A DNA stretch of 64,000 nt from Serinus canaria (Eukaryota; Chordata; Aves; Passeriformes; Fringillidae), in NCBI RefSeq assembly GCF_022539315.1, contig NC_066329.1, positions 8,593,072 to 8,657,071 on the forward strand, in the 5' to 3' direction. The translations under genes and the position numbers were made by a program. Below the pieces are notes generated by a model. The model searched no databases. It was not told the DNA's origin and saw only the letters and a list, made by a program, of their open reading frames with translations. How positions within the stretch are numbered: the first letter of the stretch is position 1; each line of letters opens with the position of its first letter. Shown piece by piece: positions 37,701-50,871 of the stretch.

Positions 37701-40700
37701 ACTAACCTAACAAAACCCAGAGGGAAGAAAAGTTATTGGGTTATTGGTTGACAAGAGCCTTTTAAAATTAACATGGCATAATAAGCAGGATGCCAGCATC
37801 CTCTGACTCGTGAGAAACTTGTCAGGAAGAGTTTTATGCACTCACCTATTACCAAGGGACCTCAGCTGGGGTTATGTAATTAGGATGGGACACTTTTTGC
37901 AGCTTCAAGGCTTGAATAGCAACATCAGTATAATTTGGTTACAGAAAGCAGAGCCACATGCAGCAAGCTATTAATACCACTTGTATTTAATTGCAGTTCC
38001 CTTCCATTCTAGTGCAAATAAACAAAATCAGACAAATCAGATGGAAACCAGAATGGGGCCATAAATGAACCACAAGATAAAATATGGTAAACATGGTTAT
38101 CTGTCTCCTCTTCTGCAAAAAGGTTATGAACTTGCTTGACACTACAAAATGAATGGTGTGGCCCCACAGACAGGGCATGGAAGAGAAGATTTGAACACAC
38201 ATTTCCAAAGTCCTGGGTGCATTTGTGCTTCCTGCTTTGCCATGAATTTCCTGGGAAGCTCTGGGCACCTCTTCATTAGCAGCAACATAATAATGAGAAT
38301 TAAGTCATGCATAGGCTTCTCTAACCCCTCTAGACCTGTAAAATAAGGTGAGTGGAATGCAGAGTAGAGAAATACAATCAATATTGTGGGGCCAGTGGTC
38401 AACTGCAGTAACAGAGGCCATAGGAAAGCCTGGGATCATGCTAGCCAAAGGTATAAATTTCTGAGGAACACAAAGGAACTGGTATTGGAAAGCCTGTCCA
38501 CTGTGGGACTTACATGAGCTAGAAAATGCCCCACAATTTTAATGTGGCATTCAATCTCAGCCTGATCCTTCCCATATTCAGGACCCTAAAGGCCTGTTTG
38601 AGTTCTCTTGTGTAGACATAATATTACAAACCTAAGCCTGGGGAGCAATGTAGTACATTTTCCATTCAAAGCATAATAGTCAGTTTGGTTTAGATAAGAT
38701 ATTGTATCGTTTCACCAATACTGATTGTATGTTTAAGATTTTCTCCTTCAGAAGCTATATATGATGGAGAAAGAGGAAAAACCAAAAATCCAAAGAACAG
38801 AGTTTAAATGGCAGCTAGGGGTGGGAGAGGAACACTGGAAATATTTGTTTTAAGAAAACTTGGGGTTTTTTTGTAGATATTATCCTGTGGCTCACAAGAC
38901 TAGGCTTTGAGCTTGGCACAACTTGCTTTATATTTCAGATTTTACACTGAGACTCAGATTTTTCTGTCAAGAGTCTTAATTTTTTTAACTAAGATATCTT
39001 TCATTAAAAACTCCAAGTGCTTCATCATCCTCAGGCTGTATGTTTTCAGACCTTACTCAGCGTACTCAGTTTACTGTAGCACCCATATGGGAACTTGGGG
39101 CCTCCCTCAGCCAGATGAAATAATTCTAATTACACTGACTTGAGCCAGCAGAAGAGCTGGCTAATTCCAGCCAACATGTTTGGGAGGAGAATCAACTTGA
39201 AAGACATGTGTAACATCAATTTAATGTGTCACAGGACATGAAATTGAGGCCATGATAAAGAAGTAACCTGCTGATACCTGTGTGAGCACAGCCTGTTGTG
39301 TAAAGCACAGAAGAGCTGTCCCCTGTGACTGTGACACAGAAAAAGCCACTGGACAAAGGTAGGAACAGTCATAGCAAGGTGCACACTCATTCCCTGTCAC
39401 CTGCATGTTCATTCTGGTCATCCCAGGGGAGGGAGAGCTGGGAGGAACAGGCCTTGGGAGATGGGAGGTTTAGTTTTTCCTGACAGTGAGCTTCAGAGGA
39501 AGGTTTCTCACATTTAAATAGGATGTCCCAAGAGCAGTTGAAGAAATACATATAAAAAGAGAAAATATACCAGAAACAATGGAAACACAAACACTGCCAG
39601 GCACTGCAAGTCAGCTCTGTCACTGAGGATGAGAACTGCCACCCACAGACCCACCCACGTGCAGCCAACCTGCCTAATTTGATCAGAGAAATTCTTGTGG
39701 TTGGATTCCTTTAGAAGGACTATGCACAAATGGGTCCTCGAGCAAATGATACCATTTTAACAACATAAGTGTGCTCTTATCTGAATCATGGAGGGTCTGC
39801 TGTTACACAGCAAATCAAGTGTGCCCTGTGTCATCATTTGGCCAGTTTCCTGTGACCCGGGAGGCACAGCTGTCTGCATCACCCAGGAAATGTCCTGCCT
39901 GGCCCTGGCCAGCTGCTTGCCATGGGCCATGTCAGGGCATCACTGCAGCACGAGGTCCTGAGCATCCCAGCTGGCAGCTCCTGAGCAGCACACCACATTC
40001 CAGGTTTCAGTTTCTTTATAGCCAAGCTCCTTCAGCTGCTCTGAGCAGTCTTGGGCTGTTTCCATACAAATGCTCCTCGCTGGGGTGCCACAGGTTGCAA
40101 GTGGGAATGAAGAACCACTGGGCTGTGGACAAGCCTGCCAGCATCCCTGCCTGATGGCCTATCAGATGAGAGGAGATATGAAAAATTTCAGGAGAACATA
40201 AGTCATGAAAACATGTTTCAGATTCACAATGAGCAATGATTTCAGGCACTGTTAAACCTACTCTGTATTTACATAAAGTGACCAGGTTATACATTGCTGG
40301 CTTACATACCATCTGCTTTTTTTTTTCATTATCCAAAAAGAAAACAAATTCAAGGCCACTTTGCTGTTTACCCTCTAATTTCATTAAAGAGTAATACCCC
40401 TTATCATGTACTTCGCTGTAACAGGTTTGTATTTTCCAGAAAATTTCCAACAGAATTCCTTGGACTGATTGCAAGAACTGTTATCAATCAACTGATTTTA
40501 AATAGCGATGCACACATAGCCTTGGTGAAGGGTTGGAGACCTATATTTCATTTATCTTGAAAAATAAATATGTTTAGCAAAATTCTCTCCTTGTACCCTT
40601 GACCTCTCCCAACTGCCAGTAATGAAGACTCAAGGGCAGGAAAGGATTTATCCCCCTGCTACCACTCTTCAAAAGTGTCAGTCAGTGAAGCTTGGGGTCA

Positions 40701-41811
40701 GGTTGTGGTAATAAATTGAATTTAGGCAGTCCTAATGTGGACCATACAGATTCTATCCACCTTCTACTTTCTGCCTGGAATATCCACCTACTTTATTACA
40801 GCCCAGGTAGGTGTAACTCTCAAGTGCAGCCCGAGCCCAGAAGCAAAACAGGACAGAGCACTTAGTGAAACAGGCTGCTGGGAGGTTCCTCAGCTTTTAT
40901 GATCTCAGAAGTGACCTAAGAAAGAAGGAGCTTAAAGAGTCTGCCAAAATGGATCCTTCTTGGAAACAGCAGCTTCTTTTCTCTGCTGGGTGTAATGAAT
41001 AGGATAAAAAAGGAAGCCAGAAAGATTTCTGACATGATTCTTTTCTGATATTAGGTTTTTTTCTGAAGCTTCTGTCACTTTTGATAGCTTTTCAGTTGCC
41101 CAAAGTAGATGTTATTTAACTTGATGTTATAATATTAGTACTGTCTGCTGTGTAAAACGAAACACTAAAGATATCATCCAAAGAGAAGGTGATTAATTAT
41201 AGGGAGCATTTATGTTTGAAGAGTCAATCCTTAAGGTTTCAGGGCTAATTAATTCCTGAGAAGAAACTTCTGAGCGAGAAAACTCATGGTGGCACTCGTA
41301 AGGAACACCAAATTTACTTGAGAGAGCAAACAGAATTTGTTTGGTATATTGGTATGTGAAATCCCACAAGGCTGGATTATTCCTTCCTTTATTCCAAATT
41401 TTGAACAGGCCCAGTGACAGCAGACCAGCTTGTTGTCCTGAGCTAGCTCACACCTGGAGCTGTCTCACCATTCTGTTCCTGGGTTTACCAAGCACTGAAG
41501 CCCAGCATCTTCCCAGAAGCAGAGATCTGAAATTCAGGAATTAATTTGTTAACAAATATCTTCATCCCCTTGGTCAGCTCAGAGAAAAAGATGTTCAGTC
41601 CCAAGGAAACTCAGGCCTCCACATGGATTCAAGCTTGGAACTTTGCAGAAATATTTGTGTGCAGACTGACAGCTTGTGTCCCAAGCTCTGGTACAGAAAT
41701 CACCAGCAGAGTTCCCAGAGTTCAGAGTGAAAATTCTGTTCTGCATGAAACTGCTCACAGAGACCAGGCACTTCTCCTCTGACACAGGAAAGGTCTGGTG
41801 ATTTTTCTCAG

Positions 41812-41857
41812 GTTTTGTTTGTTTGTTTGTTTGTTTGTTTGTTTGTTTGTTTGTTTT
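41812..41857. repeat. (GTTT)n microsatellite
   Basis: About eleven GTTT units, followed by T/G-rich sequence to about 41920. Simple repeat in intergenic DNA. Confidence 0.95.
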
Positions 41858-44800
41858 TGGTTTTTTGGTGGCTGGTTTGTTTGTGGGTTTTTGTTTTGGG
41901 TTTTGGTGGGGTTTTTTTTAAGGCCATATTTCAATCACACTCAGTCATTTTCCCTCCATTTAAAACCCAGCTGTTAATTGTAGGTGTTTCATCTTGGTCA
42001 GGCTGTGAAGCTGGAGCCAGTACAGTGGAAATCCCACACAGCACACAAAGACTCTGCTCCAGTCTGTCATTTATTGCCTGAATGGAAAGAGTAACAGCCC
42101 AACACAAATATTTGGACTTCTCTTTGTTCCTGGCAGGGCTCTTGAAGCACACACACATGAGCAGATTGCGTTTGGTTTAGTGAGGATGGGAGAAGCAAAA
42201 GAGAGACAGAGCTGGGAATGAGCCAGATCAGCACACAAGAGAGGCAGAGGCTGCTCCAGGGCTGTGCCCAGGTGTGCAGGGCTGGAGCACCAGCACAGGG
42301 AGTTTTATCACAGGATGAGTGGATTCCTGGAGCCTTATCAGGGTGTACATCAAGGATGGCTGTTGATTATGAAGAACATCACAGAGAAGAATCTCCCACG
42401 GGTAAATCCTCTGTCTGTGGGGCTGTGAGCAGAACTGAACCAAACACCAAAAGATATAAATCTTTTACTCCAGATCTGAGCAAAAATCCAGACCTGGCCC
42501 TTCTTCAAAACTGCTCCAGCCTTGTTACATCCCACTTGACCAGAGCAAACCTTTAAGCAGATAAAGAGCACCTTCAAAACAACAGCATTTTCCTGTCCTT
42601 ATCTCAGAGCAAGGGCAGGTCAACTGGAAAGCTCAGCAATTCTGGCTGCACAACCGCACAGGTATGATGTCCTACCACTCTCACATCTGCTGCCAGTCCA
42701 AATACACAGCTGTGGCAGGGCCAGTTTGTGTTTGGGAGCAGTTACAGAGTGCTCACCTCGTGTTTGGTGCTCTGGAAACTCGTGCAAGGTGTTGCCCCAC
42801 CCTCAGAAAGCACAGGAGCAGGAGATCAGAGCCCTCCACCGCCCGCAGAGCAGGAGGCCATGAGCAGACCTGGTTTCACTGATAACAACAGCACAATTTA
42901 CACAGCCCGTGGAAAAACAAACGGTCTGGTGGTTGATACGCCTGATTCCTTGGCTCATGGCCCAAGGAGGGAAGCTTGGGAGCACTGAGGAAAGGATTCA
43001 GAAGACAGGCCTTGAGTCAAACACCCACCAGAGAAGTTTGTGACCTGCACTTGCACCAGGACTGAGCTGAGGAGCTCCTGGGAAGGCACTCTCTCCCCAG
43101 CTGGCTGCTGCTCCATTTTCCCTCCTGGTGCTGGATTTCACCAGCAATCACAAGAGGCTGCTTGTCTTCAGTTTGGAATATGAGTCCCTAGTGACATAAC
43201 TTGTAATCCATATAAAAGGCAAGATTAGAATTAACTTCTAATATTTCTCCTACTGTTCACCCTGCCCTAATCCAGCATGGTTTGCCAAATACTAAACAAT
43301 ACTAACTACTGCATTCAGGCCTTTCTTCTGACGTTAAAAAGAATTGAATCTGCTCTGCAATCATGGTTGCAAGAAGTAAGAAGTGAAGGGAAAAGTCCAA
43401 TAGCAACACTCTCTTTGCTGCTCTGTGCTTAGCAATGGGCTCAACCAGACACAGCAGCTACACAAACTGTTCTGCTGCAGTGCTGGGAACACCCAAAATA
43501 TCTGTCTTAAAAGTTCAGTGCTATGCTGGGTATTCCTGATCCATGTTACAATTATTCCTTAACATTTACCACAGCTCTTCACATCCTTTGTGCCAGCATG
43601 CTTTCAGAGCTGGGTTCAGGCAAGCTGACTGCAGGCAGAGAACAATGCAGCACTTTCTCTCTGAAATCTTCCAACGTGGTACAGCCCCAGAGCTCCCCTG
43701 GGCACACCTGCCTGGCCCAGCCCAAACAAACCTGAGATAGTGTGGGCAGGAGCACTCTCAGCTCTGCCTGGCAGTGCAGCCTGCTGGCAGCTCTGTGCTT
43801 CTTCACCCTCAGAGACACACAGGAAAGTGGGGAGCAGAGTGGAAGTAAACTCAGCACTTGTTTTGTAAGGCTCAGGATAGCATTAGAGCCCTTCCCATGC
43901 TCTGGGAGCAGAGCAGCAGGGATGCTTCTTCAGAGCTGGGAAAGCAGCCCCTGCAGGTGTTGGTCAAGCCCCTTTCTCTTGGCAGCCTCCTGTAGGGACC
44001 AAAGAAAACAGGAATTGCTGAAGGATCAGCAATCTCTTGGCAAGCACTTCCCAAGTCAGCCTGTACCAGTCTTCAGGCACCCATGGAAGGAGAGGCATTA
44101 CCTGAATGGCATTGCCCAGGATCTGCAGAGGTGCCAGCTCACCCAACTGCAGCCACCTCGTCCTGCCCATGCCAAAGGCTCTGGTAGGAGAGGGCAAAGC
44201 ACAAAGCTCTGCACCAGCTCCTAGCAGGGTGGACAGCAGCAAATAAACAGACAGATGGCCTTTGGCAGCATGTTAAAAAGCATTTCAGTTTCCTAATGAG
44301 AAACAGCTCCTACTGTGGGCACTGGAGCAGCACTGGGACCATCCCCCTCTGCACCAGACAGTGACACCAGCTCTGCTGCACATCTCAGCAGGGCAGTGAC
44401 AGATGAGTTGCTGTGACAGAGCCCAAGTTCTTCCATCACGTCAGTGCTACCTTGTGTGACCCAGGGGGTAGCAATAACAGCCAGGCTCCACTCCATCATC
44501 CTGCCAGAGTGAAACTATTTAGAGACAGGTTCCAAGGGCAGCCATGAGCTTGCTTCCCTGGCAGGCTCACTGGGCCAAGAGCTTTGAGAGGTAGGGCACA
44601 TCTATACCCCTGAAGGAGGTGAAGGCCAGTAGGGACATGGTTTCCTTCATTCCTATAAATGCAGGAGGTGCCAAATGTTTGGAATGTGCTTTGCAGAGCA
44701 GGATTAGCATGGGTCCTGCATAGCTCTACTCGCCTGAGCATGGATTTTGCTTAGAGGGTTTCTAATCTCACTTGTTTATCCTGGTTGTGCATGATAATGA

Positions 44801-45830
44801 AGGTGTTCCAGAGCCAAGAGAGATGAAGGAAGTGCATTCCTGATGAGCTGCTCCCTCTCTTCCAGCAGAGGACTCAACAGCCTACACAAGGCATTCTTTT
44901 TTGTGAGGGCTGGAGCTAGGCTTAGGCTTGAGAGAGTCCAAGAGCCTAGATCCAGGAGCACTGACACTGGGAAAGCCATGCCAAGGCCATCCCAGCATTG
45001 CTGCTCTTCCATCTTTCTGATCTAAACCAGGAGCACTGGTGATGGGCTTAGTCTGAGCTCAGTCTCTGAGCTGAGGTGAGACTGCTGTGAGTGTTTGAGG
45101 AATCCAGGGAACATGGAGCTGGGAATTCCAGGCAATAATAGACCAATGCCTTAGGTCTGTTTAGTTTGTGCCTGTGAGAACTGGGGCTCAGGCTGGAAAG
45201 TGCTCTTGGGAACAAAAGATGGAGTAAATCTGCTCTCTGTGCAGTGAAGGACTGAGGAGCAGGGAAAGGGAATATTTATGAACTATATGAATATTTCACC
45301 CAAACTCGGGGGGGAGGAGCAGTGATGTCCATGTTGTCGTACAGAACTGCTTTACTTATGGGTCAGAGAGAGAGAAGGGAAACCACTAATTATTTTCTTG
45401 CCATTTTTTCCAGACAGAAGTGGGACATCACCTTTCCCCTCCCAGAGCACTCCAGGCACATGGGGAGTAGCTCAGTGCTGGCCCAGTTTTCTGAGAGATA
45501 ACAACATTTGAGAGGTTTAAGTGTTACTAACAACTCTGTTGTCTCTTGATTGCAAAGATTCAGTCCTACAGACCCAGACTGATGAGACAGAAAGGGAATT
45601 TCTCCATACAGGTTTATCCAAAGAAACACTTTCAGCTCCCTTGCTTTCAGAGCCCAGCTCCAGCCCGCAGTTTCTTTTTCCTGTGCATGTGTGATTGTTG
45701 CAGTCACTGAGCACAAATATCCCTTGCAAGCGCCGCACAAGGGCTCATTTCTGCTTTGCAGTAGCGCTGTGAGTCACCAGGTGCCACCAGCGAGTCATTT
45801 CAGCCTCTGCTCATGTGCTCGCCGCTCGGA

Positions 45831-46074
45831 TTCCACCCACAAAATTCAATATATCCGAGGATTGCTCCCAGACAAAAGCTGCCAGGACAGAGAGGACTTG
45901 GGGACTTCACCTCCCCAGGACAGCCTGTCACCTGCACCTGAGACACTGGGGCTACGTGTTTTCCTTCCTATGGAAAGGAGCTGTCATTGCTGTTATTTTC
46001 TGCCTGGATCCCATTGCTGGAATTTCAGTTCCACCTCCAAAATTGCATATATCCAAGGACTGCTCCCACACGAG
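45831..46074. repeat. Diverged direct repeat, 198-bp period
   Basis: Copy A (about 45831-45878) and copy B (about 46029-46074) share the order TTCCACC, AAAATT, ATATATCC, AGGA and TGCTCCCA, with scattered substitutions. The copies lie 620-870 bases upstream of the SUSD2 start. This could be an LTR-type element or an old segmental tandem duplication. No family recognised. Confidence 0.75.
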
Positions 46075-46130
46075 AGACGTGGTGCTGGGGAACAGGCAGA
46101 AGTGCTCTGAAATGGAGGGGAACCCTCTGA

Positions 46131-46245
46131 TTTAAGCCCTTAAAATGATGAAAAAGGGTGAGTTTCCTTCCTTCAATTTAACCCCTTAAAAAGAGGGAAA
46201 AAGGAGGGGTCTGCCTTCACTTAAATCAGCCCTCATGCTGTCACA
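46131..46245. repeat. Degenerate tandem repeat, about 45-bp period
   Basis: Three decaying copies begin near 46131 (TTTAAGCCCTTAAAA), 46177 (TTTAACCCCTTAAAA) and 46221 (TTAAATCAGCCCT). The first two are followed by A-rich then GGGT and CCTTC segments. They lie directly downstream of the 198-bp-period repeat and may belong to the same element. Confidence 0.65.
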
Positions 46246-46364
46246 TCCAGTGCAGTAAGCATGCTTCCTCAATATCCCATTATCTTCTGAACTAAACTGT
46301 ACTGTCAGCATGTATTCTTTATCATTCTTCTAAGTGATAACAGGTTTTAGTTCCTCCAGCAAAA

Positions 46365-46370
46365 TATAAG
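46365..46370 (+). promoter_or_regulatory. Possible TATA-like motif upstream of SUSD2
   Basis: TATAAG preceded by AAAA, about 330 bases before the SUSD2 start codon. Position and composition would fit a TATA box with a 5'UTR near 300 bases, but an upstream non-coding exon is equally possible. Confidence 0.2.
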
Positions 46371-46697
46371 CATAGAACTTTTGCCAATGACCCCATGGCC
46401 TTGAGCTTTGAAGCAGAAATGCTTGTAAAACAATAAACATCTACCCCCCTTTCAGAAAAACTTGACTGTTAATGTGAAGGAGTTGCAGTGACTATCTCCC
46501 CATCTATCTTTTCCTGGATTGGAGATGACCTCTGAAATGGAGCATTTCATTCAGTTTGTTTTGCTTCAGTAATTTACAACAAACCTTTGAACAGCGAGAA
46601 TCTTGTTTATTTCTGGACACCCGTTTCCATTGAAGGCTTTTCCCAGACCAGCACGAAGACTACCACAACCAGCCATCCTAAATCATCTGGACAAAAT

Positions 46698-46764
46698 ATG
46701 AAATTCATCAGCTTAGATGTTTATTTCTTCATTCTTTCCACCCTCACTGCTCTTTGGAATGCAG
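46698..46764 (+). CDS. SUSD2: SUSD2 coding exon 1 (signal peptide)
   Basis: [20 protein letters not shown] followed by NA and the first base of a Gly codon. A hydrophobic core gives a good signal peptide, with cleavage likely near Ala22. The ATG has A at -3. The frame is open upstream but lacks an earlier ATG nearby. Donor GCAG|gtaagt. Confidence 0.92.
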
Positions 46765-49700
46765 GTAAGTGATTTTTCAAACATTTTGCTGCTTTTAACT
46801 GCAAACTTTTTTGACTTCCCTCCTTCAGAATACACACTTGTGGTAAAAAATTGCTGATACCATCTATACAAGATAAAGCAAAGGCACACAGGCCAGCTTT
46901 TACCTGCATGGTTTTCAGTCCCTTCCTCTGTAATTTCCAGCAGGTCAGTGGATCTCTTCTGTAAGTAAACAGACAATCTGGAGAATGCAGTAAATATATT
47001 TAAAGACAGAGAAAAACTTTCTAGTTTCCCATACTGAACAAATGTTTTTACTTCCCTTTGCATTTTCCTGTGCTTGTTCTTCACCACCCTCCTTGATCCC
47101 TACCTTTCTTTTTGCTTGTGTCCTCCCAAATAATCAATCTTCCCTTAGTTACTTTTTCATAATTGGTTCCAATTTTGCAAGATCCATGTCCAAATTTAGA
47201 ATTTTTGATACTAACCTAGATCATCTCAGCATTGCATGGTATTCTTGATACAGCTCCCAAGCAGTGTCATCCTTGCAAGATATCACTTCCTAAAAGGTCC
47301 TCAGTGCTCCCAGCTGTCTCTGCAGCTTGTTCATCTCAATTAACTCCCCCTTAACTGTCCGTGAAATCCAGTAATTTTTGAGAGTGCTACTGTAATGTCT
47401 GTCTTCTTCTAACTGTTTTATTTGTTGAGTAGTTTCCCATGTGGTGTTCAGTAATTACTGACAGTCTGTAAGCCAAGAGCCTTCTCACCTGCCTGTGTAC
47501 CCAGAGCTCCTAACATCTGCCTTGTTAAGGCCAGACTCAAATGAAATGCACAAAACAAAGACATTTCAGTTGCTCTTAATAAACTTGTGTTGGAGCCCAT
47601 TTTGTTGCTGATGTTAACTTTCCAAGAGCACTGGCCTTTTGTTCTTAATGATTCCCACAAGGTTCATGGTGGGGGACCCCTGTTCTGGTATGTTTAAGAC
47701 TTATCCTCAAAAATAAATGTAATTAGTGGCGCTTACTGAGGGGCTGCTCTGGAGATTTATCTGTCTATTACATGCAAAAATACCTATGGAATTATTGAAA
47801 TTATATACTGTCTGGGAGGTAAATAAGTGTATTTTGCTATTCAAAATGGAGCAACCTTAATATGCAGGTGATTACAACCTTCACCTAAATACATTCCTAC
47901 ACTAAAATAACCAGCCTATTTTATTTACTTACAGCAGTCCTTTGGATGATGTACTTGTGCTTCAGAGAACATCTAGAAGAGTTCAATAACATTCCTGACT
48001 CTTTTTTTTCTTCCTTTAACAAGGAGCTCAAGACTCTTGTGCACAACGATGTGGGGAGCTGCTTGGTACCTGTTCTTGCCAGGTGACATGCCAGTCCTTG
48101 GGGACATGCTGTCCTGATTATAAAGAATTTTGTCTTCAAATTTCTCCATACTCAGGATCTCTTATGGGAGGCAAAGACTTTTTGATTACCAACACAGCTT
48201 TTGATGCCTCTTCTGTGCTAAAATGCAGGTGGGCCATGATTTTATATTCCTCTGCCAAAGGGAGGCAAAACTTCATAATCTCACTCTCCAACAATAGACA
48301 ATTACCACAAGACCAGTCCATACAGGAGTGAAAACTGTTAGGATCCTGAAATGTACAAAATTTCTGTTCACTCTCACCCCTCAAGGACCCATGTTGACTG
48401 TATTTCTACAGAGGATTGTTTCTTTTAGGTGGAGTTATTGTGTGGTACAAGAGTACATGACTCTGCTCATTCCTCCCTTACCATATTAAAACAGTGACTT
48501 TTTGAAAAGAGTTTCCTTTCAGGGCACACAATTGTCAATATTTCTTTAGCATTTCCCTTTGTGGGAATGAAGTATTTATTTCTTAATCTGAATGAGACGA
48601 CAGCAAGACAGAAATGTAGGTAGGACACCTGATGTTTTACCTGTAAGAGAAAGCTGTGTATCCTAAATGTGTCAGCCTGTATCACACTTGGGTGCACGTG
48701 GAACATGCAATACATATAGTACACTGAATTTTGATGGCCCAGATGTTGTGCTATTACTTCCACAGAAGGTTCCAAGTGAGATTTTGGAGTCCTTCCTATC
48801 TGGGTAGCAATACCTGAAAAGGTTTTCAATTCTTTTTTTGGAAAACCTTTGATGCAGGCATTCATTCTGTTGAACACAACTGTGTACTTCGAAGTACCTG
48901 CAGAGTTACATAGTTATAGCCAAGGCAAATTCCAGTGCAGAAAAGCAAAGGTCTTATTTCCTGGCAGACCCCAGCTCCCTCTGATACCTGGAATAGATAT
49001 TCAGTCCCCATATATCAGTCTTGAAGAGTCACAGGTGGGTTAATCCCCAGGACTCTGGGCAAGAGCCCTAACTGGAATCAAATGGTTAAATAACAAGCAG
49101 TGCCTTCTGAGTTAACCTTTGCAACAGAAATCCTAGAACAGCATGAAATTACTTTCGTTGCCCTCACAGGACTTACCAGGGGAAAAAAAAAAACAAATCA
49201 GAAATTTGCAATAACTGCATTATGGTCATTGTTACCCACTCTGTAATCCTACTAATGCTATAACGTTATTTTCCTCTTCCTGTTGCCCCTTTGTTGCTAA
49301 TTTATCATGTCTCACTCTCCCAGTAATTAAATAGTAAATTGAAGGTTTGTGGATTGCTGTTTATTTGTGCAGCTCAGAGCAGAATTCACATTGATGTAAT
49401 TAGCAGATTTTTCCAGTTTATATTCGCTGCTACAAGCAAAACAGCCCCAGATTTGAAATGATCCACACATGACACAAGGTTGCTTGCTGAAGCACATTCA
49501 GAATTTTCCTTCTCTCTATGGTGACGCTGAAAAGTGTTTTCAACATCTACAGGTTCAAACAGCAAATCACAACCAGTGGCTATATTGACAAGGATGGGAA
49601 AGCCCACTGCATCTCCCCATTGCTTTATGAGACTGGTTTCATCCCTTTGGAAGTTTCTACAGATGCTGGGTCAACGTTTCCCTACTCTGGAACTTGGTTA

Positions 49701-50802
49701 TCAGGTTACTTATATCTACAGCATCCCTCTTCTTCCTATATCCTTCCTCCATGCATGCAAGATTATAGAAGTCTTTTCCTTTTGATCAGTTTTATTCTTC
49801 CTTAACAGGCCTCAGAAAAGAAAGTCTCACTGGCCTCATGTTAATTCATCTTTTGAGAGATGAACTTTCACAGCAATTGAGTAGCAGCAGCAGCATTAAC
49901 TGATAAAAAGTCCTGCTTAAAAATGAGTTTGACCAAAACTGTTCCCACCTCATCCCTACTTCTGTCCCTTTTTGTCCCCTTTTCAAATAATTGCATTGTG
50001 GTGTTGGATTCTAAGGACTGCAAGTATTAGTAAGGGTTGCATTCTCTCAACTTCAGCTTATTCTTTTCATGTCATGCATCCTGTGCTGTGTGGAAAATCC
50101 TGCTAAATCTTAAATAATAGATTTGGACTTTTTCAGGACTATGCAAAGCCAAAATGTCATTAGCCCTCTTTTTCTGCTCTGCAATGCAGTACATCACAGC
50201 AAAGTTTCAGATGAAGAAAAATGCACTTTGGTAAATCAGACAAAATGGCAATACTATGGCACCTCCAACACTGGTGGAAACTTAACTCTTACCTGGAAAC
50301 ACCAGACACTTGCAGCAACCCATGTCAACATAGAAGTCTGGGGATACCAGGAAACAGGTAAAGTGACCCTTTTCCTACAAGCATTTATCACACACATAAC
50401 TCATGTGCAGAGCTCTGCTCAGCTTGTGATCACTTTCACTGAGACCTGAAAGTATAAACAACTGATGACAATAATGTCAGTTTTTCCTCTTCATTTACAT
50501 ATGGGTGGAGATATCTCGTTTCAATCTTGTGGCTATTGCTCTTTTCCAGCATCCAAAACCCTTTCCCTCCTCTATCTGACAGGTGACACTTATTCAGAAA
50601 ACTCGATGGCTGAATGGAAATACCTTTATACTTTGTCAAGAGAAACCCCCAACACAGGGAAATATTCTTTCATTCCTGTACCTGCTGAAGGAAGTTACAG
50701 TAAATGGGACTATGGAATTTTGAGAATTATACCCAGCAACTATTTTGATGGGCAGAGGCAAGTGCATCTCAACATGTAGTAGTAGTAGTAGTAGTAGTAG
50801 TA

Positions 50803-50871
<69 letters not shown>

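Larger units (their letters stand above)
35509..46697. other. Intergenic region upstream of SUSD2
   Basis: About 11 kb without a recognised gene. I looked for MMP17, the human ULK1 neighbour, and saw no metalloprotease HExxH-type exon. The notable contents are listed separately: an inverted repeat at 37658, a possible CR1 at 36180, a GTTT repeat at 41812 and degenerate repeats at 45831-46240. Confidence 0.65.

Noticed and set aside
43742..44224. 160-codon frame in the intergenic region
   Set aside because: An antisense frame of similar quality overlaps it, and no domain or homologue is recognised.
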